A DNA stretch of 64,000 nucleotides from Eutreptiella sp. 'Long Island Sound 2002'. Taxonomy: Eukaryota; Euglenozoa; Euglenophyceae; Eutreptiales; Eutreptiaceae. Below are positions 46,861-58,779 of this stretch, one piece after another; position 1 is the first letter of the stretch, and the number at the start of each line of letters is the position of its first letter. Made by a program: the position numbers and the translations under genes. The notes beneath the pieces were generated by a model. That model made no database searches. It worked only from the letters and a program-made list of their open reading frames with translations, and had not been told where the DNA came from. Where the stretch lies: NCBI GenBank assembly GCA_964036045.1, contig OZ038382.1:6942353-7006352 (forward strand). The letters are read 5' to 3'.

Positions 46861-47627
46861 TACCGCTGCGGGGTTGTGCAGGGCGTAGGGTTCGGCCGGT
46901 GCGGCGGCTGGTGGTGCGGGGTGTGATAGGGCGGGGGTGGTGTGGGTTGGGGGGGGTGGTCGTCGTTGTCGCGCGTGGGGTCCGGTGATGGGGTCTCTTG
47001 TGGCGGTCGCGGGAGGGGGGATTCGCGGTGGCGTGTGTCGGCGGGGCTATCGACGTCAATTGGCTGGTGCTGGCTGCCGCGTGTTGCGTCCGTGGCCTGG
47101 TCTCGGGGGGGGGGCAGGGGGGGGGTGGTGTGGGGGTGGCGCTGTTGGTGGTGGGGGGGGCGGGGGTGGGTGTTGCGCTGGCTAGGGGTCTGGGCGTCCC
47201 TGTGGGTCGTTTGGGTGTTGTGTGTGTGCGCCGTGCGGCCCTTGCGGTTCTTGACTGGTTGTGGTGCCGGGCTGTGGGTGGGAGGCGGCCGCATGAGCGT
47301 CCGGGTGGGGCTGTGGTCCGTATGTAATGGGTGGCTGCTGGTGGATGGTGCTCGCTGGTATGGGGTGTGGGTGGGGGGGCTGCTGGTGGTGGTGGGGCGC
47401 TCCTACTAGGCCCTTTTTTTGCACTGTGTGTCCCCGCGTTACCCCCGGGGCACTGGGGAACTCCTACTAGGCCCTGGTGTTGCTGGTGTGCGTGCGCGGC
47501 TCCTCGCGGGTCCCTGGGGGTGTACCGTGGCTCGTGTGTCGTGGGCCCGTGTAGCGGGGGCGGCGGGTGGTGCTGGACCGCGTGGTGGTGGTGTTGAGGG
47601 TGTGCTGGTTGTGTGTGGTACCCCGGC

Positions 47628-47855
47628 GAAGATGCTCAGAACGGAGAGCCCTTGCAGGACATGGGCTAGACATGGAGGACCTGGCCTCCATGTGTGAAAG
47701 GCAATGCCGTAAGGCTTGCAATCTCCGCTCCGCTGCGGAGGAGTTGGAGGAGACTGGCAGCAACGGCAGAGCCCGGCGTTACCGGAAGCGTGGGTCCCCA
47801 AAGCCCGCGGCGGAAGCCAGGGCGATGGAGATGGATCCCAGCCCGGTCAGGCTGT
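47628..47855 (+). pseudogene. Gag fragment between the two insertions (element A)
   Basis: Matches 42,487-42,713 with three differences in about 226 bases and ends in GGCTGT, the target of element B. Its continuation is at 61,059. Bases 47,852-47,855 (CTGT) are the left target duplication of element B. Confidence 0.85.
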
Positions 47856-50206
47856 TAAAGAAGGTCCCTACCAGGACCGGCCCCCGCTGTGCCCCTTCCG
47901 CCTGTCACCCCTGCTGACTTGCTCCTGATCAACGATTGCATTTCTCAAAATCCGCAAAGTCCAGGGTCCAAAATCCAAAAATATAGAAAGTAAAATCCTC
48001 CTTCAACCCTGAATAGCAACCAGATCCAACAAATACAGCAATAACCCAATTCACAATCCAAATCAGGCTGCGGGCTTCCGTTCAGCACACCGGTATTCCC
48101 ACGGTGGCGGGCATGTACAAGAATTGCACCAAGGAAGAAAGCCCTGAAATTGGCATATGAACACAAATAAAGCAAAGTTGGGGAAAGATGGAAACTTACA
48201 CAATCACAGCCATAGATCCCTCATTCCCTGGACTCAAGACCTTCCCTTGACTCACCAACATATTGCCCTGAACCAGGTCATATGAGGTGGCTGAATGCCA
48301 TGTATCACAAGTCACTACACAAACCCCAAAAATGTGTTCACTCCCAAGCCTCTAAATCCTAGCCCAATAGGGGAGGTGGCGTGTCATGGCCTAGAGTGGC
48401 ACTCAGGACCATGCCCTACGGTTGGACTTGGAGTCGAATGGGCTTGGAGAACTGCCCCATGAAGATGACCTCACAACATGGCAAAATCAGGCAAATCACA
48501 CCATTATGCCCAAAAATCAATTATATACTCAAAAATGCATATGGCAAATGTTCATATGCTCCATGCATGTGTCCAACCGGAAAGTAATATACAAGGGTGA
48601 TATAGACCAAAGGTCCATGCCCAAGAATATCCCATCATTGGCTCCGTAACTCCTCCGGTTATGTACATGGCATGCTTCACAAGTCAGCTCATGAGTTTGA
48701 GACCTAACTTTGTGAGGCCTCGTGCGCCAAGCCAAAATGACCACGTGATCCGGCATATGGTGAGGTACAACACCGAAGCAGATGCCAACACATAAGCAAC
48801 ATACCATAGTTCACGGATCTCTAGACACTTTGCTGTTAGCCGACCAGTTGAGCACATAAAACACAAAAATGAGCATAAAATGAGGTCAAAAACATGAAAA
48901 TATGTCCAAATACCAAGTTGTCATGATACTATATCTCTATGCTCACCCATGATATCCGCTCATGCTTCAATACACAAATGATTGGAACCATTTGCGAGCA
49001 ATTGCCCCACTTGGATCCCCAATCGGGCGCATGGAGATACCTTCGCCACCCATATCTACATGCCCCATGAAAATGGGAGTGCACTCATGGATCTCTTTCC
49101 CAAACATACCATGAGCAATACATATGCGGTAGACTTAGTCTAGCGCTTTGAATTCCACAATTGGGACATGGGCAAAACCCTTGTCACGTATGGCTCCCCA
49201 TCTCTTCGGCCACGGGAAGATATATAACATGGGCGTGAGCATATCAAGACATATACCATGCATAGAAAACATACCCTTAAAAGTGGCTCCCACCATGATA
49301 TGCCATGCCCCTCCATGGGCATAACTTCACGTTAAAAATGCGTAGGAACCCAAGGATAGTATCTATGCAACCCCAACACTCATGCGGTACACTCGAAAGT
49401 CGCATTAAAATATTCGGTTGCACGGCCCAAGAGTTATATATCGCTTTATACCCTCTTGACCATTATTCCTTGCTACACCGGGCATGTGTACACACCAAAG
49501 GCGTTTGATGCTTCCTAAATTAACTTGAGACCAATGCACTTGCAACGCAACCTTCCTTATTCTCTTTCCTCACACTCGCGCGTAGATATGGCCCTTCAAA
49601 GTGGTCCCACGATTCGCTTTTGTTTCCCTTATATCTCCAAGTCAAATGGGTGGCAAGTATAAGGGAAACCTGATTCGGGCATAGGGAAAGGAGTATGACC
49701 ACTCGAAGAAGTCCAAATCAAGTGCGGCGATGTCGAAGTCGAAAATCCGATTTCGACATCGCGAAAAATTCAGATTAAAATTTCGAGTGCTTATTTAGAA
49801 GATTGCGGAAGCAACGAACCCTTTGCTGATGAAATCTGACCCTTCAACGGAATATCCGCCAAAATATCTGGAAATAACAGTTAACCAATCGGTTAACGCA
49901 AAATCGCGAGCCAACTGACGGTCGCCGATACATTGACCATCAGAACGAAAGGCTGAAAAATTACGGAAACATCATGATAATAAAACCCTGTTGATTCCTG
50001 ATATTCCGATATATAAATCTCCGCTGGCGGTGCCTCGGTTCTGAATATGGCCGCTCATAGCCGGAATGGCCAAACCTATCACACTATCACATCGGGTTAG
50101 ATCAGGTGGATGGGAGAGTATGATTTCAGCCCATGGCGGCTTGCCGGCACATAGGTACACCCCCCAAGTGACCCCAAGATGGCCACGGGGGTCCGAACCG
50201 GCTTCA
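47856..50206 (-). repeat. Element B 3' LTR (2,351 bp)
   Basis: Begins (minus strand) TGAAGCCGG at 50,206, directly after the polypurine tract, and ends CCTTCTTTA at 47,856 next to CTGT. It is unusually long for gypsy LTRs. Its short ORFs have no domain. Confidence 0.95.
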
Positions 50207-50220
50207 CCCCCCTTCTCAGA
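50207..50220 (-). promoter_or_regulatory. Polypurine tract of element B
   Basis: On the minus strand GAGAAGGGGGG abuts the TG start of the 3' LTR, the expected plus-strand primer site. Confidence 0.85.
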
Positions 50221-50599
50221 GCGTTGTTACCGCTCGGAAGTCATTGAAGAGAGGACGGGAGGACCCCAATGGGCTCCAACCCCCCCCTCCATGTCCCAAG
50301 GACACACGGAGGCCCCACACACGTCGTAGGCGTCCCCCATGCCCCAAGGGAGGGGTGAGGACACTGATACTCAGCGCCCTACGCCATATCCGGTCTCCTC
50401 TTGATCTACAACATGGACCAAGGGGATCAAAGATAGAAAAACGTCGTCGGTCGACCTAAATAAGTATACCACAATGAAATATATATGTGGAGATCGAGTG
50501 AAGGGGGTATATGGCCGATCAAGGCCGAAAAATCCCCGGATGAACGCTCTCACTTGTCTCCCCATTCACAGAAACAAACAAAATGCCAAGGGGGATCAA
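50221..50599 (-). other. Element B 3' untranslated segment
   Basis: About 380 bases between the pol stop and the polypurine tract, with no supported ORF. Confidence 0.7.
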
Positions 50600-52084
50600 T
50601 TACGGTGCTACAGCAGCAACCAAATGGACCAATATGTCCTTGACATCCAAAGAAATATTCTTTTTCTTTAGGTAGTCCATCCAGACCGTGGTGTACCTCG
50701 GCACAAAACTGCTCGGAGGTTCCCACGAGTCCCTGGATGTGGCGAATCCTTTCCAACGGACTTTATAAAGCCTACCCCCAGGCGTCCCCGGGTCCGGCTT
50801 GTCCGCCAGGATCTTCTCAGCGGTGAAGTCGTCGTCCTCACCCTCGTCCTCCGAGTCCACATCGCCGGCCGTGAACTCGAAGGTGACGGGACGTCCGCTG
50901 GGGTCTGGTGCTCGGGGACGAAGCTGGGTATGGTCGCGGTCCAGGATCTTGTTATCCCCAACACGAACCGCATACACATCCTGCCCGACCTTCCGCACGA
51001 TTACCCCCGGCACATACCAAGATGCCTGCCGATGCCTGGACAAGACATCCTTGTGGTGCCGCTCCACCCACACGGTGTCTTGGAGAGCGTACTTCTGGAC
51101 CTTTCCCTGCTTGAAGTACTTGGCCCTCTTGTCATGCTCGTCCTGAAGTGCCTTGCACACCTTGGCCGCCGTGTCGTCCGCCTCAGCCATCATGGCATTC
51201 GCACCCCGGGCCACTTTGCCATGGTTCATCCACGGGAGAGTGCGTGACACTCGATCCCGTAGGAACAGGATGCGATGGGGCGACAGTCCAGTGGGCCCCG
51301 GAAGGTCGTGATACGCTTGGAGTACCCTCCACAGCGAATTGTACCAATTCCGGCCCGGTTCGTCGATGGTCAGCTGGCGGAACTTCTCGAACATCTGCCG
51401 CCCGGCCACCTCAGCCCGGCCATTCGACCGGCTGTGGTATGCCACGGTCTTGGCATGCCGAATCCCCATGTGCTTGCACATCGTCTTGAACCACGTCCCC
51501 ACGAATTGACTGCCCCGATCGCTGCAGATGACAGCTGGGACACCGAAAATCGTCAGCCAATGCCTGATCATAGCATTAGCGACGGTCTTGGCCTGCAGCC
51601 CCACTCCATGCTTGTCCTTCTTGTCCTTCTTCTTGGACTTCTTGCCAGGGACCGCCACGATATACCCACTGTGCCTATCCACCGCCAGGATGACACAGTC
51701 GTAGGTCTCTCCTTCCACGGTGACCTCAGGCATGGCGAATACATCCATGGCCACGGACCGCATGGGGGCCTCCGGTATAGCCGTGTACACCGGGTTGCCC
51801 GCTGTGGTGTGGTTGGGGCTCTTCGTGGCCCGACACACGGCACAGTCGCTGCAGTACCTATCCAGGACGGCGTAGTACCCCGGAGGGAACTTGAAACGCC
51901 ACTCCAGGTCCTGCTGCATCTTGTCTTGGCCAGGGTGCATGAGCTGGGCGTTGTGCCAATGGTCAATGAGCTCCTCCACTCGGTTTTCGGGCACCAGCAG
52001 CTTGTCCTTGAGGAACAACTTGTCGCCATCCTCGGTCAAGCCCTCAGGCCATTCGTCGTCCGACGGGGCGCTCACGGCATTCCA
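50600..52084 (-). pseudogene. Element B pol, integrase and chromodomain part
   Basis: This frame continues pol after an in-frame TAG at 52,085-52,087; it has no ATG of its own near its start. Residue numbers from 52,075: zinc-binding HHCC region (H39-H47 with C75, C78, C81), catalytic core D111, D186, E222 (D-D35-E intact), the GRAEVAGR motif around E222, and a C-terminal chromodomain (about 417-466; YKVRWKGF and WEPPSSF). The integrase joins cDNA to host DNA; chromodomains usually direct it to modified histones. A Lys-rich loop (about 144-156) is inserted in the core between the first two Asp residues. Apart from the TAG this part is intact. Confidence 0.9.
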
Positions 52085-55000
52085 CTACTTGCTCCAGTGC
52101 TCGGCTGCCGGGTAGTCATGCGACCAGTCCTCTGTGAGCACCGACCTGACTAGCTCTACAGGGGCCACCATCCATTGCTCCAGGGTTTCCTCTCGAATAG
52201 CTTGGACGCGGGCTCCCCGGAACTTGGCCAGGTCCGTACGGTTCGCCATCACCACGAAGCACTTGACCCCCTCTTGCTCCATGACCTTCTCCATCTCGAT
52301 GATGCGCTTGGCCTCCTCGGTCTCCTCGGCGTCGCCATGGCTGGATATATCCATCCAAGCCTTGCCCGCAGGGTAGGCCCAGCGACTGAGGCAATCTGCC
52401 ACAGTGTTGTCCTTCCCCGGGACATACACGACGCTGAGGTCGAACTTGGCGAACGTCTCGTGCCATCGGGCCCTCCTAGCCGCTGGTCCTGAGGGGGTGT
52501 CGACATGCTCCTTGTGCCAGCTCTGTAGGGACTGGTGGTCCGTGCAAACCACCACCGGCTGCAGTCCGATGTCGCCAGACCACTTCCTGAGCGCACATAC
52601 AATGGCGTATGTCTCCTTCTCCCTCGCGGTCCATGTTCGGCGTTGGCCCTCGGCCAGGATCCTGCTCCAAAACGCCACGGGAACATGAGTCCCGTCATCC
52701 CGGACTTGCTCGAGGACTGCCCCCACGGCGTAGTCCGAGGCGTCTGTCCGTAACACGAATCCCTTGTCCGGATCCACCAGGAACAGCCCCAACTGCCCCA
52801 GGAGTCGCTCCTTCAGGCTGTTGAACGCATCCTCAGCCTCAGGGGTCCAGGCAAGCTTCTTCTTGCTCCCCTTCCGGGCATCGAACTTGCCCACTTGCAG
52901 CATCTTGTGCAGCGGCCCCGAGAGTTCTGCATACATCCGGACATAGCCCGAATAGTAATTGCAGAACCCCATGAAGGACCGGAGTTCGCTGATGGTCTGG
53001 GGCTTCTCCCAGTGGTGCAGGGACGCCAGCTTCCCAGGCATGGGACGGCGTTGCCCGTGACCAACCACGTGACCCGCGAACTCCACTTCCTTCACGAAGA
53101 GTGAGGCTTTGGTGGGCTTGCACACCATGTTGTGCTTGTCCAACTCGCTGAGCACTCGGCGCAGATCCTTCTCATGCGCATCGATGAGCTCATCCTCAGT
53201 CATGTTCTCGGTGCCGGACCCGATGATGATGTCATCCACGAAGGGGTCGGCACAGTCCCGGACAGGACCGAGTAGGTCCTCCATCATGCGTTGGAAGGCG
53301 GCGTTGCCATTCTTGGCACCCATAGGCACCACTTTCCACTGCATGGGCCCCAGCGGCGTCGACATCGCTGTGCAGGGCCTGGAGTCCGGGTGTAGCGGCA
53401 TCTGGTGGTAACCGTGTTTCAGGTCCAACACGGTGAAAATCCGCTTTTTCTGTTGCTTTTGGAGGATGGAGTTGATCAGGGGAAGCGAGTACGAGTCGTG
53501 CTCGGTCTGCTCGTTCAAACCTCTGTAATCAACCACCAACCTCCACTCGCCCTTCTCCTTCTTGGGCACGATGAAGGCTGGGCTGGCCCATTCACTGTCG
53601 GAGGGTTCGATCCATCCCCGCTCAATGAACTCGGCCAACAGCTTTTTCATGGCCTCGGCCCGATCGCCCTGAAGTTGGTACTCCCGATGACGATAGATCT
53701 TGGGGTTCGGCTTCAGCTTGATCTTCGCTGTACCAAACCTCCCACGATCTGGAGGGTTCTTGTTGGCGACGCCACTGAATAGCCGCGGATAGGCCTTGAT
53801 CAGCCTCTCCTTCAGCTCGGCGACCTTCGGGTTCTCCTGGGCCTCTTCAGCCGCTTGCTTCGGTATGGATACAACCGACCGCACTGCGGTATAGGCCTCT
53901 TCTGGGTCCGATTCCGACTTCTCCTCGTCCGATATGCCGTCTTCATCGTCGTGGGGAGCTCTTCCCACCGATAATCTTCGGAAATTTGCGGCCTCGGGCT
54001 GGTGACTGTCGCTATCGGCACCCATTCTTGGAAAATCCCATGTTGGTGGGTCCGACCCAACCGGACCATCGTATTGGTCCGCGATGTGATCCATGACCCT
54101 CGCCACGAACTCATCCTTCTCGTACTTGCCGGTGACCAACATCTTGTCATCCCACCAATGTGGAGATGTGACCATGGCCCGCCTCTTCTTGGCTGCCACA
54201 CGGTCGTGCATCCCCATCCGCATGTAGTTGACGACGTCGTCGATCTCGGCGTGGGACAGGACGTCAATGCCATCAATTGGCTGATCCGTCCCCTCCTTGG
54301 GCTCAAACATGACCTTCATGGGCACCGCCTCCACCCTACGGATGAATGCTTCATCACCCGTGGGCTGGGCTTGCGCCCCATCCACCAGGAAAGCCTTGGT
54401 ACCCCACGCTTGACCCGGGGAGGGCATTGATGCACCCTTGGCGTCGATGAACAACTCCTCCTCTGGCCCGAATGACATCTCGTTCAGGGTGATGGAGTCC
54501 AGCGTCGACTTGAGACCCTCCAGCGGACATGGTGTGGATCCTATGCCGGTTATGACCAGGATCCCCTTCGCCCTATCCGCGATGATCTTCTCCACCGTAC
54601 GTCTGGTATTGTCCAGGGAACCATGCCAATACATGGGTCCCCACTCCTTCAAACCCCAATGCCTGTGCCAGGCTGAGTCTCCTCGATGCCAATGCCTCCG
54701 ACACTTCCGCAGAAGTGGGGCATCCCGGGAAGCGAAGACGTCCGTCTCGGGCACTTCAGCTCCCAGCGTCTGAATCATCCTGGTGTACACTTGCGGCGCC
54801 ATTCCATACTCCGTGAGCTGAACTCCACGGTCTCCTCTGGACTTGGCACCCACAGCTTGCACCGCTCGGACAATCCGATCCTCTTCCTGAGCATTCCATT
54901 GGGATGACCCGCACGCATAATCCGTGGACAGCCATGTGAGGCATTCGTCATCCTCCCGGACCAGCGTTGCGCGATGGGGAAGGGCTCCAATGGCATTTGC

Positions 55001-55489
55001 CACCATGAAGTCATACCCCATGATCATATCCCAATCGGTAATGTCGGCCACATAGAAGTTCCCGGATAGAGTGCTTCTCTTCGCCTGATCAGGGCGGTTC
55101 AAGCGCTCATGCTCCCAGAATTCCATACTGATGGTGGCCTCATGGGTGCCGCCACCCATGATCTCTCCGTTGGCGACCTTCAGGCGGACCGGTCTCCGGC
55201 TGGGCTGCAGGAGTTCCTCCTTGAGCAACCCTCTCCGGACCAGGCTCACCTGGGCACCCGTATCCACTAACACATCCACCACCTTCTCCTCTCGTCCACA
55301 CCGTACTCGCACCTTCAAGTGCAACTGCCGCTCGTCGCCATGAGGTGTATGGACGACTCTCACGGCATGCAACTCTAGCACGTCCGGGTGCATCAGGACT
55401 TCAAGGGTATGGTCACGGATGGTGTAGATCTTGGGTTGGTCCTGCCCGTCCACGGGGCTCTCCGTGGTCGCTCCTTCCTTCTTGCCATG
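52085..55489 (-). pseudogene. Element B pol, protease, RT and RNase H part
   Basis: Open from 55,489 (after TGA 55,490-55,492) to TAG 52,085-52,087. There is no ATG near the start; it lies in the +1 frame relative to gag and overlaps it by 77 bases. Residues counted from 55,453: aspartic protease DTGA at 64-67; a 370-residue spacer including ETDVFASRDAP (about 236-246); RT about 585-800 with VLDLKHGY (D677) and PFVDDII (738-743); tether and RNase H about 895-1020 (D904, D972 in CTDHQS), CNYYSGY thumb motif. It makes double-stranded cDNA from the RNA genome. The reading resumes past the TAG without frame change, so one nonsense mutation splits an otherwise complete pol. Confidence 0.93.
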
Positions 55490-58400
55490 TCACGTACCCA
55501 CATGTACTTCCCTTGGCAGGGCGCTCCAGGGGTTGGGAGTGGCGAAACTCAGTGGTTTTGGCTCGTCTGGAGCCTTCTTCGGCACCCGCTGTGCCTTCGC
55601 TTTCTTTGGGATTCCACTGATTTTCGGAGGAGAGACCTCCGAGGTCCCACTCCCGTGGGGGCTCCTCTAGACTTGGCTTCCCGCAACCCCTTTCCGGCTG
55701 CGATCCGCCAGGACTTTGTCCACCACGTTGCTGGGCTTTGAGTTCCTCCAACGTCCTCAACATGTCCTCAGCAACCTCCTCGATCGACCTCACTCGTCGG
55801 TCTTGGCCAGGTCCACCACCATAGCCTCTTCCTCCGCCTTTTCCTTGGCCTTTGCCTTGGCCTTTTCCCCCGTCTCCGCCCTTCGCCTTCCAATCGGAAA
55901 TCCGCTGCTCCTTGGGCTTCTTCTCGGGGTGAGCGGCGAAGTAGGCCTTCTTGTCCGCCTCATACACCTTGCACTGACGGTGGTCGTGTGCATGGTTGTG
56001 TCCCTTGCCATAACAGACCCAGCACCCGTCGTGCTGAGACCTGTACTCTCGGAACGAGAGCGGTGGGTTCCCGATCCTCCTTGGTCCTTCTCTGTTCTTC
56101 CTGGGTCCCACCTGGCTCCATCTGGACCGATCCTGCCCATGGTTCTTCACGTTGTGCGCCACGAACGCGAAGAAATGGGCCTCCTCGTGATCCTCCCGGG
56201 ACCAGTGGTCTTGGCCACTTCCACTTCCATCCTCCGCGGAGTTGGCCGTGTCCTCCTGGATCTCCCGATGATGGCGGTCGTCTCGGTGTCCCCGTTGTCC
56301 ATGACCATGTCGATCCTGCACGTGGGCCTCGTTCTTCGCATTGAGCTTCAACTCCACCGTGATGTACTTCACGATCTCGTCAAGGCTCATGCGGGCGAAG
56401 ATGACTTGCATCCTCAGCGGCTCCCCGCGCCTCCACTCCACGTTGTTGAGGCGCAGCAACCTTTGCCCCATGGAGTCCCCGAATACCTCCACGTAGACGG
56501 CGTTCTTCAGTCCCAACATCCGGTTGGGTTCGCCCAGGTTCCTCCTGAAGAACTCCATAATACCCGAATGGGTATCCTCCGCCGCCATGATCCGCACCGC
56601 CACCCGCTTCTTGGCGCGTTTCTTCTCCTCGTCCTCCACTCGCCTCTTCCAGTTGCTGGGGAGGGCGTCCTTCAGCAAGTGGCGGATTTCACTGGCCTCG
56701 TTCCAGTCTTCCACCAGCTTGAGGCATCTGCGGTACTTCCGCAGATACCGGCTCCACTCCCGGACCCGCAACTCACCGCGGTCCAGCGGCAGCGGAATGG
56801 ACCACAGGTCCTCCAGCTTCTGATTCGGAGCGTCCACCCGCTCCTCATCCTCCAACCACTGGAGGCAGGCCTGCTCCGTACGGATCAATCCTTCCCGGAT
56901 CTGATCCCGCAGCTCCTCCTTGATGTCCTGCGCCAGCCGGTGTGGGAATGTCCGGCACACCCACTTGTCCCGCGGCGCTCCCCGCATCTCGCCGACGACC
57001 TCCTCGGCGAAGTCCTCCCAGTCCAGGATGAAGTCATCCAGGTTGGACGGGTTCCCGTCGTAATAGGGGATTTTGGATTCCCCTGAGGTCGTCGATCCTG
57101 ATGGCGTCTCCGACGTCTCCAGCCACCACTCCACCGAGACGGATACCACCTGTGGCCGGGGGGTGTGAGTACACTCCCCGTACATCCCTCTCCTCCATGG
57201 AGTGCGGTCCAGTTGGACCTGAACCCATGGGGTTTGGAATGCGGGAAGGATTTGCCCCATCGGCCGTCCATATCCCCGTATTGGGATCCTTCGCCCACAG
57301 GTTTCCGCTTGGATGGCCTCGACCATGTCCGTCGGCGCTTCCCATGGTTCGCCCTTGCATGGTCTGGTTCTGGATCTCGATCTTCTCTTCCGCATAGACT
57401 GCCATATTCGTCGTGAGCGGTACATCCTGGGCGGCATGGGACATCTGTACCGTCAGGCTCCTCGGGTCCGTGGTCACGTGCCCTTCCCGCATGGACCCAG
57501 CCGGTGCCGTGTGTTCCCCGAGCATTGTGGATTCGCTGAACAGGGGAACATACGGCAGCGCACCCGGGTCAACACGCGGAGGCGCGTATGGTGCCTCTGC
57601 AGGGCCGCCCATTGGTTTCTCCATGGCGCTCCTGAGGGTCTTAACCCGCTCCACCAGCTCCACCGCGGCCGGCTTTGCCGGGAGTTCCGGACCCGAGGCG
57701 AGGGGCTGTCGCTCCTCTAGCCTTCTCAGGCGTCCCGACATGTCCTCCTCTAAGTGGAGGAGGCTGTCCACCACTTGCTGCTGCTTCTGCAGGGCCAGCT
57801 CCAGATTTTCCCGGTACCGGGCCTGATCCGCTCGCAGCTCCTCCATGTGGTTCTCCGCGGCCGACTGGTCGTCCAGGATCCCCGCGATGTCCTCCTCTAG
57901 GGCGTCCTTGGCGTTGTCCAGGCGGTCAAGGTGATGCACGATGGCGTCCATCCCCATCTTCGGGTACTTGCCCATGAGGAAGGACACGTGCTCGCAGTGG
58001 CACGCAGCGTGCTTTCTGCCGGATTCAGCGCATCCCGCGGTTCCCGGCACCTCAGACTCATCACCCATAGGCGTGTCGCCTATGGCGTCCGTCTCTGGAC
58101 CCGTGTGCCGGGGCACAGGTGCCGTCCGGGCCCTGGCTGGCCTCTCCAAGCCCTCGGCGTCGTGCTGCAGGGCGGGCTCGGGGGCCGTATGCGCCCTGGC
58201 GACCGGCGCGGACATCTCCGGCTCCGAAGGTGGCTCGTAGGCTGTCCGGTAGCCCTCGGAGTGCCCTTCGGATTCCCACAGCCTGACCGGGCTGGGGTCC
58301 GTGTCCATAGCCCCGGCGTCTCTTGCCGCGGACTTGGGTGACCCGCGCTTCCGGTAGCGCCGGGCCCGTCCTCCACTGCTGCCTGAATGGCAGGCCTGAT

Positions 58401-58779
58401 CAGAGTCCTCCGCGGCGGAGCGGAGGTTGCATGCCTTTCAGCAGCGACGCTCGCACATGGAGACCAGGTCCTCCATGTCCCGTCCTCCTCTTCCCGAATG
58501 TCGTTCTTCTCTTCGGGCTTCAACTTCCGGAGTTCGCCATGCTCTTGAACGTCTCGGTCCCTCTATGGCTCCAATCTCAGGCGTGGTCACCGAGTCCACA
58601 ATACGCACCCGGGGCGTACTTGGGCAGGGCTCATAAGGGCCCAAGTCCCAGGGTCGGCGGTTGGTAGGGGCAGCAGGTAAGCCTCTGCTACCATAAAGAA
58701 GGTCCCTACCAGGACCGGCCCCCGCTGTGCCCCTTCCGCCTGTCACCCCTGCTGACTTGCTCCTGATCAACGATTGCAT
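55413..58779 (-). pseudogene. Element B gag, two lesions
   Basis: One gag frame starts MQSLIRSKSAG at 58,779 inside the 5' LTR and runs across the PBS. It is broken by TGA at 58,438-58,440 (an Arg codon in the element A copies) and by one extra A in the run at 57,071-57,074, which moves the rest into the next frame. It ends at 55,413. Order: acidic Pro-rich N-region, a coiled-coil-like segment (about 57,730-57,960, LEEDIAGILDDQSAAEN), a capsid-like region (IPYYDGNPSNLDDFILDWE onward), and a zinc knuckle CWVCYGKGHNHAHDHRQC with CX2CX4HX8C spacing, then Gly/Lys/Arg-rich. Gag forms the particle and binds RNA. The truncated copy at 61,059-63,080 confirms the original frame. Confidence 0.9.
58682..58693 (-). 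promoter_or_regulatory. Primer-binding site, element B (initiator-Met tRNA)
   Basis: TGGTAGCAGAGG on the minus strand, directly after the 5' LTR end CTTCTTTA. Identical to the element A site. Confidence 0.9.

Larger units (their letters stand above)
43008..47627 (-). mobile_element. Unclassified GT-skewed repeat, copy 2, inserted in gag
   Basis: A 4.6-kb insert between two gag fragments. Its high-coordinate part (46,720-47,627) matches copy 1 at 34,978-35,810. If read on the minus strand it is 5'-truncated at 47,627, with GCG microhomology to gag, and ends at 43,008 in a (CTAC)n tail. The flanks carry about 520 bp of near-identical gag on both sides (42,487-43,007 and 47,628-47,855 plus 61,059-61,353). 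These traits suit target-primed retroposition, but I find no RT. Internal features are a 65-bp triple repeat and a T-run at 43,815-43,835. Confidence 0.6.

Noticed and set aside
51275-52153. 292-codon plus-strand ORF opposite integrase
   Set aside because: Antisense shadow; the minus strand has an intact D-D35-E integrase and chromodomain.
55716-57086. 456-codon plus-strand ORF opposite gag
   Set aside because: Antisense shadow of gag; it is Leu/Pro/His-rich with no domain.
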